A stretch of 64,000 nt of DNA from CAZJRQ01 sp964548535. Lineage in GTDB: Bacteria; Bacillota; Clostridia; Oscillospirales; Ruminococcaceae. The stretch's first letter is position 1; every line of letters begins with the position of its first letter. Below, in pieces: positions 40,466-49,633 of the stretch. The notes under the pieces are model-generated. The model was given only the letters and a program-made list of their open reading frames with translations, ran no database searches and was not told the DNA's origin. Both the position numbers and the translations under genes were made by a program. Where the stretch lies: positions 61,018-125,017 of the forward strand of contig CAZJRQ010000003.1 of the NCBI GenBank assembly GCA_964548535.1. The letters run 5' to 3'.

Positions 40466-40494
40466 TTGACAAAAAACTTTAAATATTATATAAT
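40466..40494 (+). promoter_or_regulatory. Perfect consensus promoter
   Basis: TTGACA (40466-40471), 17 bases, TATAAT (40489-40494). Transcription should begin near 40501, about 250 bases before the next convincing gene. Confidence 0.9.
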
Positions 40495-40500
40495 AATTAA

Positions 40501-40693
40501 ATAACATTTGTGCAATATATAAAATCATATTTATACATCATTTGGATATTTCTTCATTATAATATAGATTTAATGATGAAGTTTTATTATATAAACAAAC
40601 GACAAAACATGGTTATTGTATGGGGTTTTTTGGATTATTATTTAATAGATGCTATACAAATACTGCAAACTAAAAATTTGCAGTATTTTTATA
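40501..40693 (+). ncRNA. Candidate small RNA or terminated leader
   Basis: The region starts at the consensus promoter and ends with an intrinsic terminator at 40661-40693. It contains a hairpin CTTCATTA/TAATGATGAAG (40551-40580). The only ORF (GTG at 40510) has no Shine-Dalgarno and runs through the terminator, so I do not accept it. It could be an independent sRNA or an attenuator for the gene at 40754. Confidence 0.5.
40661..40693 (+). terminator. Intrinsic terminator upstream of the zinc-ribbon surface protein
   Basis: Perfect arms AATACTGCAAA and TTTGCAGTATT around a short A-rich loop, followed by a T-run, about 60 bases before the 40754 start. Confidence 0.8.
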
Positions 40694-40753
40694 CATATAA
40701 TAAAATCTTAAAATTCAGTATGATATTCAAAAGGGAGATTATGGAGGAGTTAA

Positions 40754-42889
40754 ATGGGTAATCTAAAATTCTGCGCCGACTGCGGTGCTAAACTTGAAGA
40801 AAACACAAAATTCTGTGGCAGCTGCGGTGCTAAAGTTGAGTCCGCACCTCAGCCAGAAAACAACTCAGCTGAGCAGGCAGTACAGTCTGTGCAAGCAAGT
40901 GCACCAGTTCAAAATACTGAGTCAGCTGTACCCCCACAGCAAAATCAAAATCCACAACCACAAGTAAATCAAAATATAAATCCACAGCAACAGACAAATG
41001 CTGAACCTAACTACAATCCACAGCCAAATAATGGATTCGCAAATCAAGCACCTCAAAACAATCAGCAGTTTAACTCTGCACCAGCAGCCGCGACTTCAAA
41101 TGTTGGAACTGTAGTAAAAGAAAAGAAAAATCTTATAATAGCAATAACTGCAATAACTGCCGTATTAATTGTTGCACTAATTGTAATTTTAAACATCACA
41201 AAGTATCAGAAAATTGATGCTCAAGAACTTTTTAGAGTCAATTTCGTTGGATTGAATGGTAAAGGTACAGCGGCGTATACTTTAAATCGCGACCCAAATT
41301 CAAGCGATTATATTAGCAATTTTTCAGATTATCTAGATATTGACCTAGATGATTATGACCTTGATATTGACGATGATGATGAGCAAGAAGATAAATACAG
41401 CAATTATTTGTCTTCAGATAAAAAAGTCCTTGAAAAAACTTTCAACAAAGCAAAGGATGCTGACGAGGCTGTACAAATGCGTAAAGCATTAACGAAAAAG
41501 AACTCAAAGGGTGAATATAAGCTTAAACTTGAGTTTAGTGCAGATAAAAATCTAACCAATGGCGACAAAATTACATGCACAGTTAATTATGATGAAGAGT
41601 CTCTTAAAAAATCAAAAATCAAGCTAAAAAACACTACTTTTGATGTTGAAGTTAAAGACCTAAAAGAAGGTACTGCAATTGACATTACAAAAGCATTTAA
41701 AGTAGAATTTAAAGGATCAGACGGTTCAGGCACAGCTGAGCTTACTACTTCTGAGGACTACCCATTCATAAAATCAGATATTAGTAAATCCTACAATCTT
41801 TCAAATGGTGATAAAGTCACAGTAACATCTTTTGTAAGAAATGTTGATAACTTAATTTACATAAACGGCGAAAATGAAAATGATGGTATTTGCTTTGATT
41901 ATGAAGACAAAACTTACATACTAGAAAAGCAAACAATCTCAACTGAACTTACCGTTACAGGACTAAAAGAACTTGAAGAAATTGATGTTTTTGAGGGTAT
42001 CGAATTTGTAACAGATGGTGTTATGCCATACCTAAAAGTTACAGGTGTTGATAGCTCTGCATGCTCAAGTGAAGTACAAAACAATGTTACATTTACAGTT
42101 GAAAACAGAAATCAATATCTAAACGTCGGTGATAAGGTAACTATAACTGCTAGAATTGATTCCGGTTTCGCAACTGCTGGCTATAAAGCAAAGGATATTC
42201 AAGCTGGTGACAACGCTGTACGTAAAGAATTTACAATTGGTGATAACTATTCAAAATATCTAGTGAATGACGCTACTTATGAAGATGTTTCAAAACTAGA
42301 TGAAGCTTTCAATACTGAGGTTGAAAAATTCAAAACAAAATATACTGGTTCAAAAAATATTATAACCAAAAATTCTTTCTCACTTGATGGCAAGATTAAG
42401 AAATTCAAATCTTTCGATGAAGTTGGAAGATACATTACAGTTTACGATGGCCTTCAAGATGGTACCGGCGGTACTTTCTCTAAGAAAAACCACTGTATTA
42501 GAATATATAAAGTAGTTGTTGAAATTGATAATGATGATAAAAAAGAGCAAACTTTCTATATTTCTATAGCTGCTCATAGTGTTTATATTAATCCAGATGA
42601 AACTGCAGTAAATGACGGATTTGAAATCATATCAGCAAAGGAGAAAAAGGAAATAGTTGCAGAGTATGAATCTATCTCTGATTCAAAAACTTACGAATTA
42701 AAGTCTGCTGATGCTAAAGAAGATGATAGCTCTTCAAAAGAAGACACATCAAGCAAATCTGACGATTCAAGTAAAAAAGAGGACTCTAACGAAAAGTCTG
42801 ACGAGTCATCAAAGAAATCAGACGAATCAAGCCAAAAGAGCGATTCAGCAGATAAAAAAGATACATCAAGCGAAGAAATAGTTCCTTGA
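40754..42889 (+). CDS. Membrane protein with zinc ribbon and repeated extracytoplasmic domains
   Basis: A 711-residue protein. An N-terminal C4 zinc ribbon (FCADCGAKLEENTKFCGSCGAK, 7-28) is followed by a Gln/Pro/Asn-rich linker, one transmembrane helix (about 129-150) and an outside part with three related modules that begin IDAQELFRVNFVGLNGKG, IDITKAFKVEFKGSDGSG and IDVFEGIEFVTDG and contain LTNGDKIT, LSNGDKVT and LNVGDKVT. A unique domain (about 510-645) and a 55-residue Ser/Lys/Asp/Glu-rich tail close it. The function is unknown; the layout (inside zinc ribbon, outside repeats) suggests a signal-linked surface protein. GGAGG lies 5-8 bases before the ATG. Confidence 0.88.
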   Translation: MGNLKFCADCGAKLEENTKFCGSCGAKVESAPQPENNSAEQAVQSVQASAPVQNTESAVPPQQNQNPQPQVNQNINPQQQTNAEPNYNPQPNNGFANQAPQNNQQFNSAPAAATSNVGTVVKEKKNLIIAITAITAVLIVALIVILNITKYQKIDAQELFRVNFVGLNGKGTAAYTLNRDPNSSDYISNFSDYLDIDLDDYDLDIDDDDEQEDKYSNYLSSDKKVLEKTFNKAKDADEAVQMRKALTKKNSKGEYKLKLEFSADKNLTNGDKITCTVNYDEESLKKSKIKLKNTTFDVEVKDLKEGTAIDITKAFKVEFKGSDGSGTAELTTSEDYPFIKSDISKSYNLSNGDKVTVTSFVRNVDNLIYINGENENDGICFDYEDKTYILEKQTISTELTVTGLKELEEIDVFEGIEFVTDGVMPYLKVTGVDSSACSSEVQNNVTFTVENRNQYLNVGDKVTITARIDSGFATAGYKAKDIQAGDNAVRKEFTIGDNYSKYLVNDATYEDVSKLDEAFNTEVEKFKTKYTGSKNIITKNSFSLDGKIKKFKSFDEVGRYITVYDGLQDGTGGTFSKKNHCIRIYKVVVEIDNDDKKEQTFYISIAAHSVYINPDETAVNDGFEIISAKEKKEIVAEYESISDSKTYELKSADAKEDDSSSKEDTSSKSDDSSKKEDSNEKSDESSKKSDESSQKSDSADKKDTSSEEIVP

Positions 42890-42904
42890 TAGAATATTTT
42901 CAAA

Positions 42905-42937
42905 AGACATACGGCAAAAAGCTGTGTGTCTTTTTTT
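42905..42937 (+). terminator. Terminator after the zinc-ribbon surface protein
   Basis: An 11-pair stem with two wobbles (AGACATACGGC and GCTGTGTGTCT), 5-base loop and seven T. Confidence 0.9.
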
Positions 42938-42945
42938 GCAAATAA

Positions 42946-42984
42946 TAAAAAAAGCGATATGAAACTTATAATTTCATATCGCTT
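42946..42984 (-). terminator. Terminator after clpE
   Basis: Perfect 13-bp arms AAGCGATATGAAA and TTTCATATCGCTT, 7-base loop, then a seven-T run on the minus strand, 20 bases after the stop codon. Confidence 0.93.
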
Positions 42985-43004
42985 ATTATTTTATAAATCA
43001 ACAG

Positions 43005-45311
43005 CTAAACCAAATCAACCGCAATCTCGCCATCTCGTTCAGTAATGCCCAAAGCACTAACCGCTGCGTCACCCTTGTCAATCAAAATCTCAGCAACCTT
43101 ATCCTCAATTTCGTCACGAATAATATGGCGAATATCTCTAGCGCCAAGCTTTTTACCGTGTGACTTGTGTGCAAGATATTTCAAAACCTTGTCATCGTAA
43201 GAAAGAGTAATACCCTTTTCAAGCAATGGCTCCTTCATCTCATCAAGCATAAGTCCAGCAATACCAGCGTAATTCTCCTCTGTCAACGGATTGAACACAA
43301 TAATCTCATCAACTCTTCCCAAAAACTCAGGACGCAAGAACTCACTAAGTGCCTTCATAGCCTTTTCTTTTGAAACTTCCATGTCAGTTTTGTTAAATCC
43401 AACACCAGTGTCCTTATCAGTAGAACCAGCATTTGAAGTCATAACAATAATTGTATTTTCAAACGAAACATTTCTTCCCTGTGAATCCTTAATACTTCCC
43501 TCATCAAGAATTTGAAGCATAATGTTCATAACATCAGGATGTGCCTTTTCAATTTCATCAAACAAAACGACAGAGTAAGGACGTCTGCGAACCTTTTCAG
43601 TAAGCTGTCCCGCATCATCAAACCCAACATATCCAGGAGGTGAACCAATCAGCTTAGACACCGAATGTTTCTCCATATATTCAGACATATCAACTCTGAT
43701 AATAGGCTCAGTAGCATCAAAAAGCTCCTCGCCCAAAGCCTTGACAAGCTCGGTTTTGCCGACGCCAGTAGGTCCGACAAATATAAACGATGCCGGTCTG
43801 CGACGCTTTGTAAGCTGTACCCTTGAACGCTTAATCGACTTCGCAACCTTGTCAACAGCCTGCTCCTGACCAATTACACGTGCCGATAAATATTTCTTTA
43901 GATTACGAATTTTAGTGTATTCAGTTTCAACAATTTTGTTAGCAGGAATACCAGTCCAAAGTTCAATAACCTTAGACAAATCATCATCGTTAACATAAAT
44001 ATTTTTGATAATATCTTCAACCTCAGCAAGACGATTTTCAATTCTTAAAATCTCGCCCTTTTCAGTTGCAATAATCTCAAAATCAGGATTTTCCTTACCC
44101 TCATAATCTGCCAAAAGATTGTTATGCTTCAAAAGCTCCTGATTTAAAACATCATACTCCTCAAGCTCAGGACTTCTAATGCTAGCAACAGCACAAGCCT
44201 CGTCAAGCAGGTCAATAGCCTTGTCAGGTAAAAATCTGTCATTAATATATCTCTCTGAAAGCACAGCGCATTTTCTAAGAGTTTCATCAGTAACCTTAAC
44301 TCTATGATGATTCTCGTAATACTTAGCAATTCCCTCAAGAACACCAACAGTATCTTCAACAGTAGGCTCAGAAACAGTTACAGGCTGAAAACGTCTTTCC
44401 AAAGCCGAATCCTTCTCTATGTGCTTTCTGTACTCCTTAAATGTAGTAGCACCAATAACCTGAACCTCACCTCTTGAAAGTGCAGGCTTAAGTATGTTAG
44501 CTGCATTCATTGTGCCCTCACTGTCGCCAGTTCCAACCAAATTATGCACCTCGTCAATGAACAAAATAACATTGCCCTGACTTTTAACCTCTTCAACAAG
44601 TCCCTTACATCTGCTCTCAAACTGACCTCTAAATTGAGTTCCAGCAACTAAAGCAGTCAAATCAAGCAGATAAACTTCCTTGTCCTTAATGTGAAAAGGC
44701 ACTTCTCCGCTTACGATTTTCTGAGCAATTCCCTCAGCAATAGCAGTCTTACCAACACCAGGCTCACCAATCAAACAAGGATTATTTTTCTGTCTGCGTG
44801 ACAAAATATGAATAACACGAGAAATTTCCTTATCTCTGCCAATAACATTATCAAGCTTTCCATCTCTCGCACGTTCAGTAAGATTAGTGCAGTAGTTAGT
44901 CAAAAACTTAAGCTTCTTCTGCTTTTCTTTTTTATTCTCTTTAGTCGAAGTATTAGCATTATATGAGTTATTATCTTTAGGTGTAACCGACTCAGAAACG
45001 TCGTTTTTATCATCGCCGAACGAAGGCATTGCACCGCCAAAAAGATTGCTCAAAAAGCTAGGCATCGTCCCGCTGCCGCCAAGTTCAAAATCCTCACCGT
45101 CAGTCAATTCCATAAGCTGGTCAGACATAGCCTGAACTTCTTCTTCGCTAATCCCCATTGATTTCATATAATCATCAACCTGAGAGATTCCCATTTCCTT
45201 TGCACAAACCAAGCAAAGCCCCTCGTTGTGCTTTTGGTCGGGATCCTTAGCGTTCATTTGAGAAATAAACACTACCGCAGGTCTTTTTTTGCATCGTGAA
45301 CACATCAACAT
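43005..45311 (-). CDS. clpE: ATP-dependent Clp protease ATP-binding subunit, ClpE type
   Basis: A 768-residue AAA+ unfoldase with two ATPase modules. The N-terminus has a C4 zinc finger (CSRC at 4-7 and CLVC about 33-36) in place of the ClpC N-domain, the mark of ClpE. Module 1 has Walker A GEPGVGKTA and ERRFQPV; a UVR-like coiled-coil linker (about 410-455) follows; module 2 has GPTGVGKTELVKALGE and PPGYVGFDDAGQLTEKVRRRPYSVVLFDEIEKAHPDVMNIMLQILDEG. It feeds damaged proteins to ClpP. Upstream no CtsR box was recognised. It is last in a long minus-strand run of genes. Confidence 0.94.
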   Translation of the reverse strand: MLMCSRCKKRPAVVFISQMNAKDPDQKHNEGLCLVCAKEMGISQVDDYMKSMGISEEEVQAMSDQLMELTDGEDFELGGSGTMPSFLSNLFGGAMPSFGDDKNDVSESVTPKDNNSYNANTSTKENKKEKQKKLKFLTNYCTNLTERARDGKLDNVIGRDKEISRVIHILSRRQKNNPCLIGEPGVGKTAIAEGIAQKIVSGEVPFHIKDKEVYLLDLTALVAGTQFRGQFESRCKGLVEEVKSQGNVILFIDEVHNLVGTGDSEGTMNAANILKPALSRGEVQVIGATTFKEYRKHIEKDSALERRFQPVTVSEPTVEDTVGVLEGIAKYYENHHRVKVTDETLRKCAVLSERYINDRFLPDKAIDLLDEACAVASIRSPELEEYDVLNQELLKHNNLLADYEGKENPDFEIIATEKGEILRIENRLAEVEDIIKNIYVNDDDLSKVIELWTGIPANKIVETEYTKIRNLKKYLSARVIGQEQAVDKVAKSIKRSRVQLTKRRRPASFIFVGPTGVGKTELVKALGEELFDATEPIIRVDMSEYMEKHSVSKLIGSPPGYVGFDDAGQLTEKVRRRPYSVVLFDEIEKAHPDVMNIMLQILDEGSIKDSQGRNVSFENTIIVMTSNAGSTDKDTGVGFNKTDMEVSKEKAMKALSEFLRPEFLGRVDEIIVFNPLTEENYAGIAGLMLDEMKEPLLEKGITLSYDDKVLKYLAHKSHGKKLGARDIRHIIRDEIEDKVAEILIDKGDAAVSALGITERDGEIAVDLV

Positions 45312-45346
45312 AATTTTTGTTCCTTTCTTAACCGTAAATACGGCTT

Positions 45347-46231
45347 TTATTTATAGAATATATAGAAAATATGCTTAAATATATACGTTTTGTCAATTAC
45401 GCCCGTATTAAAGCTCATCAGCTGTGAATTATCAGCAGTAACCGTAATTATAGCAGAAGCGATATAAGCCATTAAAACCAGATAAATTGCCGCATTAACA
45501 AGACCTAAAAGCAATCCTAAAATTCTGTTCAATCTATTTACAGCAGGCATCTTATCAAAAATCTTAGCAATAGCAAAAATTATAGACATTATAGATTCAG
45601 CAACAATTAATATTAAAATGAACAGTACATATCTAACAATAGTTACCAAAAAAGGTTCAGCCAAATTCTCAGTAATATAAGTAGTAGCGACCGATTTATC
45701 ATCGTCAGCCAAAGCCTTAATCAAATCATATACAACCCCATCAGAAAAACCAAAGCCTTTGTTAATCCTCTCAACATTGTCAATTCCGATCTTTTCATTA
45801 ACAGCCTTAGTAAATTCACTAGTGATGTAATCATCAATTTCATCTTTCAGCTGATCAGCCTTATCTTCAGGAATTCCAGCCTCCATTGAAGCTTTCTTAA
45901 CCGCCGTTGAAAGATCTCCGCTGTGTTGTAAAGCTTCCCTCAACTGATTGTCAGTAAAATAAGCATCAATTCCCTCTTTAGCAAGAGCTTTACGGGTAAA
46001 ATCCACAATATCAAAATCAGCAAGCTGGGATTCAATTTCTGTTGCAATCCTAGGCGCAACAAACTTTTCATAAACCGGTTTTGCAGTCATATCAGATATA
46101 ATAAACGCCAAAATAATACAAACAATTGTACCAAGCAATTTAATAACATACCTAATAAAGCCTCTGTAATATCCAACGAAAGCTGAAATAATTACAATTA
46201 AAACAACCGCAATATCTAATGCTAAGGCCAT
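45347..46231 (-). CDS. CvpA family membrane protein
   Basis: A 294-residue protein with four to five hydrophobic helices: LALDIAVVLIVIISAFVGYYRGFIRYVIKLLGTIVCIILAFIIS at the N-terminus is the CvpA-family pattern. A helical charged middle (about 55-190) is followed by helices near 195-225 and 240-270. CvpA proteins are linked to envelope or colicin-V-like functions in other bacteria, but the role is unclear here. The start follows GAAAGGA. It sits between DUF5711 and clpE. Confidence 0.85.
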   Translation of the reverse strand: MALALDIAVVLIVIISAFVGYYRGFIRYVIKLLGTIVCIILAFIISDMTAKPVYEKFVAPRIATEIESQLADFDIVDFTRKALAKEGIDAYFTDNQLREALQHSGDLSTAVKKASMEAGIPEDKADQLKDEIDDYITSEFTKAVNEKIGIDNVERINKGFGFSDGVVYDLIKALADDDKSVATTYITENLAEPFLVTIVRYVLFILILIVAESIMSIIFAIAKIFDKMPAVNRLNRILGLLLGLVNAAIYLVLMAYIASAIITVTADNSQLMSFNTGVIDKTYIFKHIFYIFYK

Positions 46232-46255
46232 AATATAATCCTTTCAGACGATACT

Positions 46256-47698
46256 TTAAGTTTTAAACAGTATCTTGTTAATTTCTCTATGTGACATCAC
46301 ATATAAAGCTTCATTATAATATAGAAAATCAGAATATTCACTCGAAATCTTTGCAGTAGCAAGTAAATTTCCTTTTCTATCATAAGCATCAACCGAAGTT
46401 GAGTTCAAAACAAAAATCTTATTTTGATCACAAACCACTTTTTTAGCATTACCAGAATCCGAATCAATAACCGCTGGCTCAAAATTTTCAGAATCAGAAT
46501 TAAAAATCACAGTTTCATAAGACTCGTGCGACAATCCCTCAACAACAACAGCAGCGCACTTACTATTCATATCATAAGAAACCAAATCTGATTGATACTC
46601 ATAACTTGCAACAATTTTACCTTCACTGTTAAGAGTGTAAAAGCCCTCGTCACCGACAGCCCAAATTTTACCGTTGTTATTTACATAGCTGTCAATTATA
46701 AGAGAGTCAATCTTATCACTAACCATCAAATCTTCAGTCTTATCAAATTCAACATGATAAATCTGCGAATAAATCTGACCGTCCTCAGATGAGAATGCGC
46801 TAACATAACATCCAGCGCCACCGCTTGTAAAATTAATATTCATAATTCTCTGTCCGCAGCTCCAGCGATAAATCTCAGAACCGTTGGAATCGTAAACAGT
46901 CAAACAAGCGACATATTTTTCAGTTTGAGTAATCACAGCAACATTGCCATTATCAGCAATTTCCGCGTAAATTATTTGACTTCCGACATTATTAGAATAA
47001 ACCTCGCCGCTGCGATTATAAACCTTAAAATCACTTCCGCCGTTGTCATAAACCAAAACTCTCTTGCTAGATGTCTTGACCATAGGAGTAGCAAAATTAT
47101 GTTTTAATGTATTGCGAATTTTACCGTTAATATCATAAAAATAAATTTTCGAATCATCGGTAATAAGTATATTATTGTCAAGTCTTGACATAATATTTGA
47201 CGAGCTGTCATTCAAGCTGATTGGGAAATTTCCAGTTTCAGTAGCGCCGTCATTTACGATAGTATCATGCGGCTTATCCAAAATCCCCTCAAGCTTAGGA
47301 ATCCAGATAAGTCTAGTCAAATATATTCCCAACCCAATAATCAAAACAATCAAAATAGCAATTATACGCTTTACTCTGCGGCGAGTTTTTTCCTTTTTCC
47401 TAGCCTCACCAATATCAGTCAAAGTCGCCGGATGTTGATCTCTGCTCTTCTTTTTGACCTTATTTTTTTCCTTAGTATTTTGTTTAGATTTCTTAGACTT
47501 TCTTTCTTTTTTAGGTGCCTTGACCTTCTTAGTTTTCTCAGTTTTTAAATCTTCACCACTCACATTACCGCTTAAACTAGTAATTTCTTGAGTACGCTCA
47601 AGGTCTATGTCCTTATTATCCTCAGCAACATCTTTAACTTTTTCAGGATCAATCTTGCTGAAAACTATCGTCTGTTCTTTTTTATCATCTTTATTCAT
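46256..47698 (-). CDS. DUF5711 family protein, probable beta-propeller
   Basis: A 480-residue protein. The first 110 residues are a cytoplasmic, Lys-rich tail (TEKTKKVKAPKKERKSKKSKQ), then one transmembrane helix (about 112-133) and an outside region of repeated four-strand blades such as VSYDMNSKCAAVVVEGLS and KIFVLNSTSVDAYDRKGNLLATAKIS, which suggests a beta-propeller. I assign it to DUF5711 because of this layout and its place next to cvpA. Function unknown. It overlaps truA by 8 bases. Confidence 0.82.
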   Translation of the reverse strand: MNKDDKKEQTIVFSKIDPEKVKDVAEDNKDIDLERTQEITSLSGNVSGEDLKTEKTKKVKAPKKERKSKKSKQNTKEKNKVKKKSRDQHPATLTDIGEARKKEKTRRRVKRIIAILIVLIIGLGIYLTRLIWIPKLEGILDKPHDTIVNDGATETGNFPISLNDSSSNIMSRLDNNILITDDSKIYFYDINGKIRNTLKHNFATPMVKTSSKRVLVYDNGGSDFKVYNRSGEVYSNNVGSQIIYAEIADNGNVAVITQTEKYVACLTVYDSNGSEIYRWSCGQRIMNINFTSGGAGCYVSAFSSEDGQIYSQIYHVEFDKTEDLMVSDKIDSLIIDSYVNNNGKIWAVGDEGFYTLNSEGKIVASYEYQSDLVSYDMNSKCAAVVVEGLSHESYETVIFNSDSENFEPAVIDSDSGNAKKVVCDQNKIFVLNSTSVDAYDRKGNLLATAKISSEYSDFLYYNEALYVMSHREINKILFKT

Positions 47699-48452
47699 TT
47701 TCAGTCAAATCCTTTTCATCATAAAAAACTTTGTTCAAATACAACCCCTGCGGAGGTACTGTTTTACCTGCTTTTGTTCTATCCTTAGACTGAATTATCT
47801 CAGGAATCGCATCATGAGCAATTTTACCCTCATTTATAAAAAGCAGAGTTCCAACCATAATCCTCACCATGTTATATAAAAATCCAGTTCCCGCAACATT
47901 AAAAATAACCAAATCACCCTCACGTCTAACGTGAAAATAGCTGATATATCTAACCGTATTTTCCTTGTCGCACATAGTCGAGCAAAATGCTTTAAAATCA
48001 TGCTCTCCTACATAATCCTGAGCCGATTTATTAAGCAATTCAGCGTCAATCGGATACCAGCTTCGATAAGCCGTGTCCTTGTAAAACGGATTTTTAATCT
48101 CGCTGTTGTGTACAATATATTCATATTCCTTGCCAACGCATTGATACCTAGCATGAAAATCAAGAGGCATTTCACAGCATTCAAGCATAGAAATATCGTC
48201 AGGCAGTTTAGGGTTAAGCCCAAAAATAATCCCCCTGCAATTTATATTACAATCTATTAAAAAACTAAAATAATACTCCCTAGCATGAACACCAGCGTCA
48301 GTCCTCGAACAGCCGTTGATTACAACCTTTTGACCAGTCAAAAACTCAATTGTTTCCTCAACAACCTGCTGAATTGCCAATGCATTATCCTGCCTTTGAT
48401 ATCCATGATAAGCAGCACCATTATACGCCATTTTAACCAAGAAATTCTTCAT
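47691..48452 (-). CDS. truA: tRNA pseudouridine synthase A
   Basis: A 253-residue enzyme that converts uridines 38-40 of the tRNA anticodon arm to pseudouridine. It has VKMAYNGAAYHGYQRQ at the N-terminus, the catalytic Asp in GCSRTDAGVHAREYYFSF and FNVAGTGFLYNMVRIMVGTLLFINEGK near the end. Start follows AAGGA by 5 bases. In Firmicutes truA usually follows ecfT; here a small ORF intervenes. Confidence 0.95.
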   Translation of the reverse strand: MKNFLVKMAYNGAAYHGYQRQDNALAIQQVVEETIEFLTGQKVVINGCSRTDAGVHAREYYFSFLIDCNINCRGIIFGLNPKLPDDISMLECCEMPLDFHARYQCVGKEYEYIVHNSEIKNPFYKDTAYRSWYPIDAELLNKSAQDYVGEHDFKAFCSTMCDKENTVRYISYFHVRREGDLVIFNVAGTGFLYNMVRIMVGTLLFINEGKIAHDAIPEIIQSKDRTKAGKTVPPQGLYLNKVFYDEKDLTENE

Positions 48453-48473
48453 ACTAATCCTTATATTTTTATA

Positions 48474-48758
48474 CTAAATTATCTCGAAAGATTCTATATT
48501 TTCCATTCTAATAATCTCAACATTATCTTTTTTCTTATCGTGAACAAGCAATTTTATCCACTCATCATCAACCTCAAGAATTTGAGCTTTCAAATCAAAA
48601 TAATCGTCTGCTGTAATTTTACATTCCTGTCCAATCAAATTAGAAAGTATATTTGACATTTTGTTCTCTCCTTTACAAAGCATTTTTTCTAGCTTTTTTA
48701 TTTTTTTCTCTAACTTTTCAAGTCTGTCATTATGACTCATATCAGTCATAATACTCAT
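48474..48758 (-). CDS. Small protein, possibly DUF6897-like
   Basis: A 94-residue protein. The N-terminus (about 1-35) is a charged coiled-coil-like helix (NDRLEKLEKKIKKLEKMLCKGENK), followed by a small beta-rich domain (MSNILSNLIGQECKITADDYFDLKAQILEVDDEWIKLLVHDKKKDNVEIIRMENIESFEII). The second half resembles small Sm-like or DUF6897 proteins (LIGxxCxI ... EVDExWIxL), which is a tentative match. I chose ATG 48758, 8 bases after AAGGGG. It lies between ecfT and truA, in the same orientation. Confidence 0.7.
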   Translation of the reverse strand: MSIMTDMSHNDRLEKLEKKIKKLEKMLCKGENKMSNILSNLIGQECKITADDYFDLKAQILEVDDEWIKLLVHDKKKDNVEIIRMENIESFEII

Positions 48759-48773
48759 AATAAACACCCCTTA

Positions 48774-49577
48774 TTATAAAAACTTATTTGTCAATATAAC
48801 TAACGCCATAAACACTGCCATAAAACCCATTCCAACAAAATCAACAGCAGTAATCTTAAGCTGTTTCATTCGAGTTCGACCCTCACCGCCGTGATAGCAT
48901 CTGCATTCCATAGCCAGTGCAAGCTCCTCCGCACGTCTAAATGACGATACAAAAAGCGGGATTAATATAGGAATCAAAGCCTTTGCCCTTTGAATAATAG
49001 ACCCCGTTTCCAAATCAGCACCCCTAGCCTTTTGAGCCGACATAATCTTGTCAGTTTCCTCAATCAGCGTAGGAATAAATCTCAAAGCAATAGTCATCAT
49101 CATAGCAAGTTCATGCACAGGCACTTTTATTTTCTTGAGCGGTGAAAGCAGCCTCTCAATCGCGTCAGTCAAATCAATCGGCGAAGTAGTGTAAGTCAAA
49201 AGCGACGTTCCAATAATCAAACAAATGATTCTAACTGTCATAAAAACAGCATTACTCAACCCCTCATAGGTAATCACAATAAACTTCCATTTCCACAAAA
49301 CATCACCAGTTCTAACAAACAAAATATTCAGCAAAGATGTGATAATTACAATAGGTAAAATAGGTTTAAGACCTTTTAGGATAATCTTTACAGGGATTTT
49401 AGATATTAAAAAAACCAGTATAGTAAAAACTACTCCAACAAGAAGTCCGTAAATGCTCGACGCTGTAAAAAGCATGGTAATATAAACAATTGTCAAAACA
49501 AGCTTTACTCGTGAATCCATACGATGAACAGGCGATTTCCCAGGGAAAAACTGTCCAATAGTGATATCCTTTAACAA
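48774..49577 (-). CDS. ecfT: Energy-coupling factor transporter transmembrane protein EcfT
   Basis: A 267-residue membrane subunit of the ECF vitamin transporter. It has GQFFPGKSPVHRMDSRVKLVLTI at the N-terminus and the C-terminal coupling-helix motif ADKIMSAQKARGADLETG with ...RRAEELALAMECRCYHGGEGRTRMK. About six helices. It links substrate-binding S components (none in the window) to the EcfA ATPases. It starts with TTG, 8 bases after AGGAGG. Confidence 0.95.
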   Translation of the reverse strand: MLKDITIGQFFPGKSPVHRMDSRVKLVLTIVYITMLFTASSIYGLLVGVVFTILVFLISKIPVKIILKGLKPILPIVIITSLLNILFVRTGDVLWKWKFIVITYEGLSNAVFMTVRIICLIIGTSLLTYTTSPIDLTDAIERLLSPLKKIKVPVHELAMMMTIALRFIPTLIEETDKIMSAQKARGADLETGSIIQRAKALIPILIPLFVSSFRRAEELALAMECRCYHGGEGRTRMKQLKITAVDFVGMGFMAVFMALVILTNKFL

Positions 49578-49633
49578 AGGTACATCCTCCTCTTTTTAAG
49601 CGAGACCTACTAAAAATCCTGCACTTTTAAAAT

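Noticed and set aside
40510..40761. 83-codon ORF before the zinc-ribbon surface protein
   Set aside because: It starts with GTG without a ribosome-binding site, runs through an intrinsic terminator and has a composition typical of AT-rich noncoding DNA.
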